8,147 nt of DNA from Pseudomonadota bacterium. GTDB lineage: Bacteria > Pseudomonadota > Alphaproteobacteria > Rhizobiales > Kaistiaceae. Every line of letters starts with the position of its first letter. The first letter of the stretch is position 1. Both the position numbers and the translations under genes were made by a program. The notes under the pieces were generated by a model. The model searched no databases, had not been told where the DNA came from, and saw only the letters and a program-made list of their open reading frames with translations. Positions 1 through 6,402 of the stretch are shown one piece after another. The DNA lies in the NCBI GenBank assembly GCA_023433185.1, contig JAEZEN010000529.1, positions 1-8,147 on the forward strand, in the 5' to 3' direction.

Positions 1-679
1 GCGCCAGGGCGCGGGCGGGCCGGCCCGTCGCCGGCCAGCGCCACAGCGGCAGCCCGGGGCGGGCGAGGATGCCGTGGCCGGCGGCGACGCCGAGAAGGAC
101 GACGCCGAACCACGGGAACACCGGCACGTAGTCGACCGTCGCCGGCGGCACCGTGGAGAGGCCGAGCCAGTACCAGGGCCAGCCGTCGAAGACGGGGCTC
201 GCCAGAAACTGCGGATCGGCGATGAAGAACGCCGCGGCGAGGAGCGTCACCCAAGCCGGGGCCCGCAGGAAGGGCAGCGCGAGGATGCTTGCAAGGAAGA
301 TCTGGTGGAGGATGCCGAAGAAGACGAAGGTCCGCGGATCGAGCCACCAGGTCCCGAGCGAAACCGCGAGGGCGGCCGCGAGGATCACGGCGAGCCGGCG
401 GAGATAGGGAGCCGGCCGGATGCCGTTCCGGCCGGCGAGCACGAGGTTGATCCCGACGAGCAGCAGGAACGAGGCTGCGATGCTGCGCGCGAAGATGCGC
501 CAGCCGAGCTCGTTGGTCACGTCGGTCGCGATGAGCTGGTAGGCGGAGAGATCCCAGGCGAAGTGGTAGACGACCATGGCGAGGATGGCGACGCCCTTGA
601 GGACGTCGATCACGGCGATCCGCCGGTTGGGCGCGGCGGCGGCGATGGTGCTGGCCCCGGTCGACATGGGCGTTTGCAT
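1..679 (-). CDS. DUF1624 / HGSNAT-like membrane acyltransferase, 3' end cut by window
   Basis: N-terminal 226 residues of a polytopic inner-membrane protein; the C-terminus lies beyond the left edge. After a short hydrophilic start, residues 20-46 carry a family signature (R-x-x-V-I-D-V-L-K-G-V-A-I-L, then V-V-Y-H-F-A-W-D-L). Further hydrophobic segments lie near 61-82, 94-110, 118-137 and 186-201. The motif FFGILHQI (120-127) and the stretch DYVPVFPWFGVVLLG (183-197) also match the heparan-alpha-glucosaminide N-acetyltransferase catalytic domain family (DUF1624). Family members are thought to move acetyl groups from acetyl-CoA across a membrane onto a sugar, but the bacterial substrate is unknown. 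His39 and His125 are candidate functional histidines. The ATG at 679 is preferred because AGGAGG lies 4 nt upstream; an in-frame ATG at 667 has that motif 16 nt away. The gene is divergent from acpXL, so a role in envelope glycan or lipid acylation is only a guess. The family call is fairly firm, the function is not. Confidence 0.85.
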   Translation of the reverse strand, partial: MQTPMSTGASTIAAAAPNRRIAVIDVLKGVAILAMVVYHFAWDLSAYQLIATDVTNELGWRIFARSIAASFLLLVGINLVLAGRNGIRPAPYLRRLAVILAAALAVSLGTWWLDPRTFVFFGILHQIFLASILALPFLRAPAWVTLLAAAFFIADPQFLASPVFDGWPWYWLGLSTVPPATVDYVPVFPWFGVVLLGVAAGHGILARPGLPLWRWPATGRPARALA

Positions 680-683
680 ACTC

Positions 684-689
684 CCTCCT
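684..689 (-). promoter_or_regulatory. Shine-Dalgarno of the DUF1624-like gene
   Basis: On the minus strand a perfect AGGAGG sits 4 nt upstream of the ATG at 679. It decides between the two in-frame ATGs at 679 and 667. Confidence 0.7.
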
Positions 690-704
690 GCGGCCCCCGT
701 CTTC

Positions 705-719
705 CGCCCCGGCGGGGCG
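705..719 (-). repeat. GC hairpin in the leader of the DUF1624-like gene
   Basis: CGCCCC-GGC-GGGGCG (plus strand) forms a perfect 6-bp stem with a 3-nt loop. It lies 26-40 nt upstream of the minus-strand start codon. It has no T-tract in either direction, so it is not a classical terminator. It may be a leader structure or chance in GC-rich DNA. Confidence 0.4.
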
Positions 720-721
720 AG

Positions 722-743
722 CGTCAAGACGGACCGTCAAGAC
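722..743. repeat. 9-bp direct repeat containing TTGAC on the minus strand
   Basis: CGTCAAGAC occurs at 722-730 and again at 735-743, a 13-nt period. Read on the minus strand each copy is GTCTTGACG, containing a consensus-like -35 TTGAC. Either copy could be the -35 of the DUF1624-like gene, although no good -10 hexamer is visible at 16-18 nt. Confidence 0.4.
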
Positions 744-789
744 AGACATGGACATCGCATCGCAAGGCCTGTAATCGGATGGCGACGCG

Positions 790-816
790 CGGGCACCCGG
801 CCACCCCGGGCACCCG
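790..816. repeat. Two copies of CGGGCACCCG, 17-nt period
   Basis: The same 10-mer, CGGG-CA-CCCG, appears at 790-799 and 807-816. Each copy is itself an inverted repeat (4-bp arms, 2-nt centre). Such an arrangement could be a paired operator in the divergent promoter region. It could also be chance in a very GC-rich stretch. Confidence 0.4.
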
Positions 817-969
817 CCGTCCGGGTTTTCGGGGCAGGACCCCATGCCGGCGCGATCTCCGCCGCCGCATGCGGTCCTTTATTGGGTTCGTGGGCGCCGC
901 GTTTTCCGCTTGGATTCGCCGGGCTTGGGCGTTACATGGCCTGATCAGCAAAGGGATCGCCAGAAACAC

Positions 970-1254
970 ATGTCTTCGACATTCGACGTGGTCGCGAAGG
1001 TCATTTCCGAAACCAGCGAGATTCCGATCGAGCAGATTACGCCGGAGTCGCACGCCATCGACGATCTCGGCATCGACAGCCTCGATTTCCTCGACATCGT
1101 CTTCGCGCTCGACAAGAAGTTCGGCATCAAGATCCCGCTCGAGTCCTGGACCGAAGAGGTCAACGAGGGGCGCGCCAAGGTCGAGGACTACTTCGTCCTC
1201 AAGAATCTCTGCGCCCGCATCGACGAACTGGTGGCCGCGAAGAAGGCGACCTGA
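970..1254 (+). CDS. acpXL: AcpXL, acyl carrier protein for very-long-chain fatty acid of lipid A
   Basis: A 94-residue acidic carrier protein. Its Ser37 in the motif [14 protein letters not shown] (31-44) is the expected site for the 4'-phosphopantetheine arm. The following stretch FGIKIPLE plus WTEEVNEG, and the conserved [13 protein letters not shown] near the C-terminus, separate AcpXL from housekeeping AcpP and match rhizobial AcpXL closely. In rhizobia AcpXL carries the growing 27-hydroxyoctacosanoyl chain and delivers it to the lipid A acyltransferase LpxXL in the cytoplasm. The ATG at 970 gives the normal family length of about 92-94 residues. An in-frame ATG at 844 would add 42 residues with no family resemblance. 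AAAGGGA lies 13 nt upstream, a slightly long spacing. It is the first gene of the operon, 9 nt before fabZXL. The call is firm from the signature and the cluster. Confidence 0.96.
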   Translation: MSSTFDVVAKVISETSEIPIEQITPESHAIDDLGIDSLDFLDIVFALDKKFGIKIPLESWTEEVNEGRAKVEDYFVLKNLCARIDELVAAKKAT

Positions 1255-1263
1255 TCGACAGCC

Positions 1264-1731
1264 ATGCGCCTCGAATATTTCGACATGATCGACTCGGTCG
1301 ATGTTTTCGACGTGGCAGGCGGCCACGTCGAAACGACGTCGCGGGTTCCCGACCACAGCCCGGTGTTCGAGGGCCATTTCCCGGGCTATCCGCTGGTGCC
1401 TGGCGTCCTGCTCCTCGAGACGATGAACCACACCTCCGGCTATCTCATGCTCGGCATGAACGAGTTCAATCGGCTGCCGTTCTTCGTCGGTGCGAAGAAG
1501 GTCAAGATCCGCAAGTTCGTGACGCCCGGGATGGTGATGAAGACGACCTGCGACCTCCTGCACGAGGGTTCGGGCTTTTGCATCACCAACAATGTCATTA
1601 GGGTCGACGGCGAGGTCATCGCCGACGCTGAACTGACCATGATGGTCATGGAATTTCCGAGCCCCGAGCTTCCCAGGCTCATCACCGAGAGGGCCCGGCA
1701 ACACGGCGTCGCCTTGGGGCTGAACGCCTGA
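1264..1731 (+). CDS. fabZXL: FabZ-like 3-hydroxyacyl-ACP dehydratase of the VLCFA pathway
   Basis: A 155-residue hotdog-fold dehydratase, the usual FabZ length. The motif FEGHFPGYPLVPGVLLLE (35-52) places catalytic His38 and Glu52 fourteen residues apart, as in FabZ. The central FFVGAKKVKIRKFVTPG matches the FabZ strand that follows the active-site helix. It should dehydrate 3-hydroxyacyl-AcpXL to the trans-2-enoyl thioester during chain elongation in the cytoplasm. It begins 9 nt after the acpXL stop codon and ends 11 nt before fabF2XL, so it is co-transcribed. No clear Shine-Dalgarno is present, and translation may depend on coupling to acpXL. The residues around the active-site helix (ETMNHTSGYL) differ from the usual E-A-x-A-Q of housekeeping FabZ, fitting a specialised substrate. 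That last point is inference. Confidence 0.93.
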   Translation: MRLEYFDMIDSVDVFDVAGGHVETTSRVPDHSPVFEGHFPGYPLVPGVLLLETMNHTSGYLMLGMNEFNRLPFFVGAKKVKIRKFVTPGMVMKTTCDLLHEGSGFCITNNVIRVDGEVIADAELTMMVMEFPSPELPRLITERARQHGVALGLNA

Positions 1732-1742
1732 CGGGAACCGGA

Positions 1743-2951
1743 ATGGCACGCGAGGTCTGGATTACCGGGATCGGCCTGACCTCGTCGCTGGGCGAGGGCA
1801 CGGATGCGCATTGGCAGGCGATGGCGCTGGCCGATCCCCCGCGGCCGGTCGTCGACGCGACGAACTTTGCGCCCTATCCCATCCACCCGATGGTCCCGCT
1901 CGACTTCGAGAAGCAGATTCCGAAGGGCGGCGACCGGCGCCAGATGGAGAACTGGCAGCGGGTCGGCACCTACACCGCCGGCCTCGCCCTCGACGATGCC
2001 GGCATCGCCGGCAACATGGACATCCTCGCCAACACCAACATGGTGGTCGCGGCGGCCGGCGGCGAACGCGACCTGATGGTCGACCAGACCGTGCTCGAGG
2101 GCGTCGGCAGCGCGCCGCAGCCGGCGGAGTTCATCAACGAGCGGCTTTCCAACGACCTCCGTCCGACGCTGTTTCTCGCACAGCTCCCCAACCTCGTCGC
2201 CGGCAACATCGCGATCGTCCACAAGGTCACGGGCTCGTCGCGCACCTTCATGGGCGAGGAGCTTGCCGCGGTCAGTGCGGTCGAGGTCGCGGCGCGCCGC
2301 ATCGCCGCCGACCAGGGCGACGTCTTCCTCGTCGGCGGCGCCGTGCTCGCCGAGCGCAAGGACGTGCTCCTCGTGCTCGCCGGCGCCGGCTGGGCGTGGC
2401 ACGGCGAGCCGCTCTCGGTCTGGGCACGGCCCGAGCTGGGCGGCGGCACGATGATGGGCTCGGTCGGCGCGTTCCTCGTGCTCGAAGCGCGCGAGCATGC
2501 CGAGAAGCGCGGCAAGACGCCCTATGCCCGCCTCGGCACGGTGCTGTCGGGCCGCACCCGGCGCGAGCCCGGGCAGGCCGCGGCCCTTGCCTCCGAGCAG
2601 TTCGCGGCGCTCCGCAGGGAAGCCGGCTCCGCCACCCTCGCGGTCCTCTCCGGGGCGAACGGCCTCGCCCGGACCACGCGCGAGGAGCGCGACTGGCTCG
2701 CCCGCCTCAGGGCCGAAGGTGCGGTCGATACCGTCCGCGCAGTCCCGAACATGCTCGGCAACACCGTCGAGGCCGCCTTCCCGTCGATGGTCGCACTGGC
2801 GGCGCTGTCGCTGTCGCGCGGCGCGTTCTACCGCAGCGCCGACGACACCGGCTTCGAGCCCGCGGGGATCGAGGCGCCGGAAGCCATCCTGGTCAATTCG
2901 TGGGGGTCCTGGCGGGGCGAAGGCATGGGACTGGTGCTGCCCGCGACGTGA
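1743..2951 (+). CDS. fabF2XL: FabF2XL, KAS-like protein lacking the catalytic triad
   Basis: A 402-residue thiolase-fold protein that starts like a condensing enzyme (VWITGIGLTSSLGEG, 5-19) and ends with a KAS-like strand (ILVNSWGSWRGEG, 382-394). By motif alignment the nucleophilic Cys is replaced by Met170 (SSRTFMGEE), the first active-site His by Asn306 (SGANGLARTT, in place of the usual AHGT) and the second by Asn340 (NMLGNTVEAA, in place of GH). The protein contains no cysteine at all, so a Cys-dependent condensation is impossible. The glycine-rich C-terminal loop GFGG is also altered. The cluster position matches rhizobial fabF2XL. It begins 11 nt after fabZXL and ends 17 nt before fabF1XL. 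The likely role is a structural or chain-length-setting partner of FabF1XL, as with KS-beta in type II polyketide synthases. Identity is firm from position; the partner role is inference. Confidence 0.9.
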   Translation: MAREVWITGIGLTSSLGEGTDAHWQAMALADPPRPVVDATNFAPYPIHPMVPLDFEKQIPKGGDRRQMENWQRVGTYTAGLALDDAGIAGNMDILANTNMVVAAAGGERDLMVDQTVLEGVGSAPQPAEFINERLSNDLRPTLFLAQLPNLVAGNIAIVHKVTGSSRTFMGEELAAVSAVEVAARRIAADQGDVFLVGGAVLAERKDVLLVLAGAGWAWHGEPLSVWARPELGGGTMMGSVGAFLVLEAREHAEKRGKTPYARLGTVLSGRTRREPGQAAALASEQFAALRREAGSATLAVLSGANGLARTTREERDWLARLRAEGAVDTVRAVPNMLGNTVEAAFPSMVALAALSLSRGAFYRSADDTGFEPAGIEAPEAILVNSWGSWRGEGMGLVLPAT

Positions 2952-2956
2952 CGGGC

Positions 2957-2963
2957 AAGGAGG
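2957..2963 (+). promoter_or_regulatory. Strong Shine-Dalgarno of fabF1XL
   Basis: AAGGAGG lies 5 nt before the ATG at 2969. It is the strongest ribosome binding site in the operon and fixes the fabF1XL start. The reading frame is open far upstream, but only because it overlaps fabF2XL in another frame. Confidence 0.85.
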
Positions 2964-2968
2964 TTTCA

Positions 2969-4243
2969 ATGGTTTCGAAGGTCAGGGATTCCCGCGGCCG
3001 CCCGGTGGTCGCGATCACCGGCATGGGCGTGGTGTCCTCGCTCGGCGTCGGCCTCGACGAGAACTGGTCGGCGCTGGTCGCCGGGCGCTCGGGCATCAAG
3101 CGCATCACCCGCTTCCCGACCGAGCACCTGCGCACCACCATTGCCGGCACGATCGACTTCATCGAGGACGACAAGGGCGACCTCAAGCTCGCCATCGGCG
3201 AGATCGCCACCGACGAGGCGATCCGGATGGCGCGGATCGGTGCGCCGGGCGACTTTCCGGGCCCGCTCTTCACCGCCATCCCGCCGGTCGAGCTCGGCTG
3301 GACGGCACGGCGGCGCCTCTATGACAGCGGCGACCCGGCGATCGCCGACGCCTATGACCGGATGTGCGCCGTGGCCGAGGGCCTCAACGACCGCAGCCAG
3401 TTCGAGCGCGTGATGTACGGCTACGTCGCCGAAAAGCTCGCCGACCGCTTCGGCACCAAGGGCGCGCCGGTATCGCTGACCACCGCCTGCGCCTCGGGCG
3501 CCACCGCCATCCAGCTCGGCGTCGAGGCGATCCGCCGCGGCGAGACGCAGGCCGCCCTCTGCGTCGGTACCGACTGCTCGGTGACGGCGGAGGAGGTGGT
3601 GCGCTTCTCCCTGCTTTCGGCCCTGTCGAATTCCAACGCGGTTCCCGAGGAGGCGGCCAAGCCGTTCTCCAAGAACCGCGACCGCTTCGTCATCGCCGAG
3701 GGTGCGGCGGCGCTGGTCCTCGAGGACTACGACAGCGCGGTCGCCCGCGGCGCCACGGTGCTCGCCGTGATCCGCGGCGCGGCCGACAAGAACGACGATT
3801 TCCACCGCACCCGCTCCAAGCCCGACGGTTCGGCGGTGATCGGCGCGCTGCGCCAGACCTTCGACGATGCCGGCATGCATCCGGACCAGATCGAATACAT
3901 CAACGCCCACGGCACCGGCACGCCCGAGAACGACAAGATGGAGGCCTTCGCGCTCGAGGCGGTGTTCGGCGAACGCCTCCGCGGGGTGCCGATCAGCTCG
4001 AACAAGTCGATGATCGGCCATACCCTGACCTCGTCGGGCGCGCTGGAGGCGGTATTCTCGGTCAAGACGATGCAGAGCGGCGTGATCCCGCCGACGATCA
4101 ACTACAAGGTACCGGACCCGAGCATCGACCTCGACGTGGTGCCGAATGTGGCGCGCGCCCAGAAGGTGGGGACGGTCCTCTCCAACTCGTTCGGCTTCGG
4201 CGGGCAGAATGCCTGCGTGATCATCTCGGCCGAGCCCGCCTAG
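2969..4243 (+). CDS. fabF1XL: FabF1XL, catalytic beta-ketoacyl-ACP synthase of the VLCFA pathway
   Basis: A 424-residue KAS II-type condensing enzyme. The N-terminal VAITGMGVVSSLG (14-26) opens the thiolase fold. The nucleophile is Cys174 in SLTTACASGATAI (169-181). The two histidines are His314 (INAHGTGTPEND) and His351 (SSNKSMIGHTL), with conserved Lys346. NSFGFGGQNA (406-415) is the usual C-terminal glycine loop. It should condense malonyl-ACP with acyl-AcpXL in the cytoplasm during synthesis of the C28-type chain. The segment from about residue 62 to 165 is longer and more charged than in E. coli FabF and probably shapes the substrate pocket (inference). The ATG at 2969 has a strong ribosome binding site and sits directly before the conserved N-terminus. 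It lies 17 nt after its non-catalytic homologue fabF2XL and 27 nt before adhXL. Confidence 0.95.
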   Translation: MVSKVRDSRGRPVVAITGMGVVSSLGVGLDENWSALVAGRSGIKRITRFPTEHLRTTIAGTIDFIEDDKGDLKLAIGEIATDEAIRMARIGAPGDFPGPLFTAIPPVELGWTARRRLYDSGDPAIADAYDRMCAVAEGLNDRSQFERVMYGYVAEKLADRFGTKGAPVSLTTACASGATAIQLGVEAIRRGETQAALCVGTDCSVTAEEVVRFSLLSALSNSNAVPEEAAKPFSKNRDRFVIAEGAAALVLEDYDSAVARGATVLAVIRGAADKNDDFHRTRSKPDGSAVIGALRQTFDDAGMHPDQIEYINAHGTGTPENDKMEAFALEAVFGERLRGVPISSNKSMIGHTLTSSGALEAVFSVKTMQSGVIPPTINYKVPDPSIDLDVVPNVARAQKVGTVLSNSFGFGGQNACVIISAEPA

Positions 4244-4270
4244 GCTCGCCGGCAAGGGACGTTTTTCTTC

Positions 4271-5293
4271 ATGCGCGCACTCCAGCTCCTCGACAGCCGG
4301 CGGCTCGAGGTCGTCGAGCTCCCCGATCCGCCGCCGCCCGGGCCCGGCGAGGTCCAGGTCCGCATCCGCGCCGTCGCCCTCAACCACATCGACGTGTGGG
4401 GCTGGCGCGGCATGGCCTTCGCCAAGCGCAAGCTGCCGATCATCGTCGGCGTCGAGGCCGCGGGCACGATCGCTGCGGTCGGCGACGGGGTGACGGATCG
4501 GACGGTCGGCGAACAGGTGGCGCTGTTCGGCGCCGAGACCTGCGGCACCTGCCCGGCCTGCCGCGAAGGCCGGGACAACCTCTGCGTCAACGTCCAGGGC
4601 ATCCGCGGCTTCCACATCGACGGCCTCACCCGCGATGCGATCAACCTCAAGGCGCGTTTCACGATCCCCGCGCCCGGCATCCCGATCGAGGCGGCTGCCT
4701 GCGCACCGGTCACCTTCGGGACGCCCGAGCACATGCTCTTCGACAACGCCAGGCTCCGGGCCGGGCAGACGGTCCTCGTCCAGGCCGGCGGCAGCGGCAT
4801 CGGCACGGCGGCGATCCAGCTCGCCAAGGCGGTGGGCGCGACCGTGATCACCACCGTCGGCAGCGACGACAAGATCGGACCCGCGAAGGCGCTCGGCGCC
4901 GACCACGTCATCAACTACCGCGAGGAGCGCTTCGAGGGGGTGGTGCGCAAGATCACGAAGAAGGAGGGCGTCGACGTCGTCTTCGAGCATGTCGGCCCCG
5001 ACACCTTCGCCCAGAGCATGTTCTGCCTCAAGCGCGGCGGGACGCTCGTCACCTGCGGCTCCACCACCGGGATCAACTGCGAGATCAACCTCTTCCAGCT
5101 CTACCAGCAGCAGCTTCGCCTGATCGGCAGCTTCGGCTGCACGATCCGCAACCTCGCCGAGGCGCTCCGCAAGATGGCCGACGGCGTCGTGACGCCGGTC
5201 GTCGACTCCGTGATTCCGCTCGAGGGCATCCCCACGGCGCTGGAGCGGATCGAGTCGCGGAACGTCTTCGGCAAGATCATCGTGACCCTGTGA
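4271..5293 (+). CDS. adhXL: AdhXL, MDR-family oxidoreductase, likely enoyl reductase-like
   Basis: A 340-residue medium-chain dehydrogenase/reductase. The structural zinc tetrad is intact: Cys91, Cys94, Cys97 and Cys105, spaced CX2CX2CX7C. The nucleotide-binding motif is VQAGGSGIG (170-178), and Gly197-Ser198 plus Lys201 after the second strand suggest NADPH. Two usual catalytic-zinc ligands are missing: the first Cys is Asn38 (ALNHIDVW) and the His of the GHE motif is Val61 (GVEAAG). This pattern is that of quinone oxidoreductases and polyketide enoyl reductases, so reduction of trans-2-enoyl-AcpXL is more plausible than alcohol oxidation (inference). The conserved rhizobial cluster names it adhXL. 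The ATG at 4271 has AAGGGA 11 nt upstream. Its stop codon overlaps the lpxXL GTG start. Cluster membership is firm, the reaction is not proven. Confidence 0.9.
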   Translation: MRALQLLDSRRLEVVELPDPPPPGPGEVQVRIRAVALNHIDVWGWRGMAFAKRKLPIIVGVEAAGTIAAVGDGVTDRTVGEQVALFGAETCGTCPACREGRDNLCVNVQGIRGFHIDGLTRDAINLKARFTIPAPGIPIEAAACAPVTFGTPEHMLFDNARLRAGQTVLVQAGGSGIGTAAIQLAKAVGATVITTVGSDDKIGPAKALGADHVINYREERFEGVVRKITKKEGVDVVFEHVGPDTFAQSMFCLKRGGTLVTCGSTTGINCEINLFQLYQQQLRLIGSFGCTIRNLAEALRKMADGVVTPVVDSVIPLEGIPTALERIESRNVFGKIIVTL

Positions 5294-6402
5294 GCGATCC
5301 GACCGCGGAGATGGACCCGCCGGTCACCGGCGCCACGCCGGCTGCGGATGCGCCGCGAAAGCGCAGGCGCAAGCAGCGTCGCAAGCTCTCGCAGAGTTCG
5401 ATCGAGCGCATCGAATCCCAGCGCAGCCGGAAGGCCGTTCGCGAGGCGCGGAAGCAGCGCCTCCTCGGCCGACTGGGACGGTCCGCCTTCGTCGAGCGCC
5501 GGCTCGCCGGCGGCATGCGCTTCATCTTCCGCTGGTCGGAGGCCGTCGGCCGCGAGCGCGCCACCCGCACCGCCGCCCGCGTGGCTCGCACCCTGTCGCG
5601 CTTCAGCCGCGAGAATGCGCTGGCCGCCGCCAACCTCGCCGCTGCCTATCCGGAGAAGAGCCAGGCGGAGCGCGACCGCATCCTTGCCGGCGTCTGGGAG
5701 AATCTCGGCCGGCAGACTGTCGAGTACGCCTTCCTCCAGGAGCTGGTCGACGGCTTCGACCCCGAGCGGCCCGGCGAGGGGCCGATCGAGGCGGTCGGCC
5801 TCGAACATCTCGTCGCGATCCGCGACAGCGGCAAGCCGGCGATCCTCTTCGGCGCCCATATCGGCAATTTCGAGCTGACGCCGGCGCTCGGCGCGAAGCT
5901 CGGCCTGCCGGTCACCGCGCTCTACCGGCCGCCGACCAATCCCCACATCGCCGCCGAGATCGAGAAGCGGCGGAACAACTACCTCGGCCGCATGGTGGTC
6001 TCCGGCCGCGGCGCCGCCCTCGAAGTGGCCGATGCGCTGAAGCGTGGCCGCCATATCGGCGTCCTGATCGACCAGCGGATCACCGAGGGCCAGATCATCC
6101 CGTTCTTCAACCGGCCGTCGCTCTCCAACCCGCTGGTCGGCGTGATGGCGCGCATCTTCAACTGCCCGGTCCACGGCGGCTATGCCGTGCGCCTGCCCGA
6201 CGGACGCTTTCGCGCGGTGATGACCCCACCGCTCGAACTGCCGCGCGACGAACGCGGCAAGATCGACGTCGAGGGCGCGAACCTCGTCGTCCACGCCATG
6301 GTCGAATCCTGGATCCGGGAATACCCCGACCAGTGGCTCTGGCTGCACGACCGCTGGCGCTGGGGCCGGAAGGGCCGCCAGAAGGCCAAGGGCAAGGCCT
6401 GA
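5290..6402 (+). CDS. lpxXL: LpxXL, very-long-chain acyltransferase of lipid A, with basic N-terminal extension
   Basis: A 370-residue member of the LpxL/HtrB lysophospholipid acyltransferase family. The catalytic HX4E motif is His190 to Glu195 (GAHIGNFE). LYRPPTNPHI (211-220), GVLIDQRITEG (257-267) and the C-terminal PDQWLWLHDRWRW (346-358) are family blocks. In rhizobia LpxXL moves the very-long-chain acyl group from AcpXL to lipid A at the cytoplasmic face of the inner membrane. The GTG at 5290 is chosen because it overlaps the adhXL stop as GTGA, typical of translational coupling. An in-frame ATG at 5311 would remove 7 residues; neither has a clear ribosome binding site. Residues 22-64 are very rich in Lys and Arg (for example RKRRRKQRRK), and I see no N-terminal membrane helix. 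The enzyme is roughly 60 residues longer than typical family members. The family call is firm, and the start is uncertain. Confidence 0.93.
   Translation: MSDPTAEMDPPVTGATPAADAPRKRRRKQRRKLSQSSIERIESQRSRKAVREARKQRLLGRLGRSAFVERRLAGGMRFIFRWSEAVGRERATRTAARVARTLSRFSRENALAAANLAAAYPEKSQAERDRILAGVWENLGRQTVEYAFLQELVDGFDPERPGEGPIEAVGLEHLVAIRDSGKPAILFGAHIGNFELTPALGAKLGLPVTALYRPPTNPHIAAEIEKRRNNYLGRMVVSGRGAALEVADALKRGRHIGVLIDQRITEGQIIPFFNRPSLSNPLVGVMARIFNCPVHGGYAVRLPDGRFRAVMTPPLELPRDERGKIDVEGANLVVHAMVESWIREYPDQWLWLHDRWRWGRKGRQKAKGKA

Larger units (their letters stand above)
680..969. promoter_or_regulatory. Divergent intergenic region between the DUF1624-like gene and acpXL
   Basis: About 290 nt with no convincing gene. 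It must hold the promoter of the minus-strand membrane protein and probably that of the acpXL operon. On the minus strand, TTGACG occurs twice (within 722-743), followed toward the gene by a GC-rich hairpin at 705-719. Two copies of CGGGCACCCG lie at 790-816. Toward acpXL the best sigma70-like arrangement is TTGGAT (910-915) with TTACAT (932-937), spacing 16, which is weak. AAAGGGA at 950-956 is a possible ribosome binding site for acpXL, 13 nt from its ATG. Promoter calls are inference. Confidence 0.45.

Noticed and set aside
844..969. Upstream in-frame extension of acpXL from an ATG at 844
   Set aside because: It would add 42 residues not found in AcpXL proteins; the ATG at 970 gives the normal family length.
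74..1288. 404-codon plus-strand open frame running across the DUF1624-like gene, the intergenic region and acpXL
   Set aside because: It covers acpXL in a different frame and the membrane protein in antisense; low-complexity charged translation.
1440..2969. 509-codon open frame on the minus strand opposite fabZXL and fabF2XL
   Set aside because: Antisense to two genes with clear family motifs; no motifs of its own.
2966..4990. 674-codon open frame on the minus strand opposite fabF1XL and adhXL
   Set aside because: It is antisense to two well-supported genes, its translation is a low-complexity Arg/Ala/Asp/Gly/His-rich product without domain motifs, and such frames are expected in GC-rich DNA.
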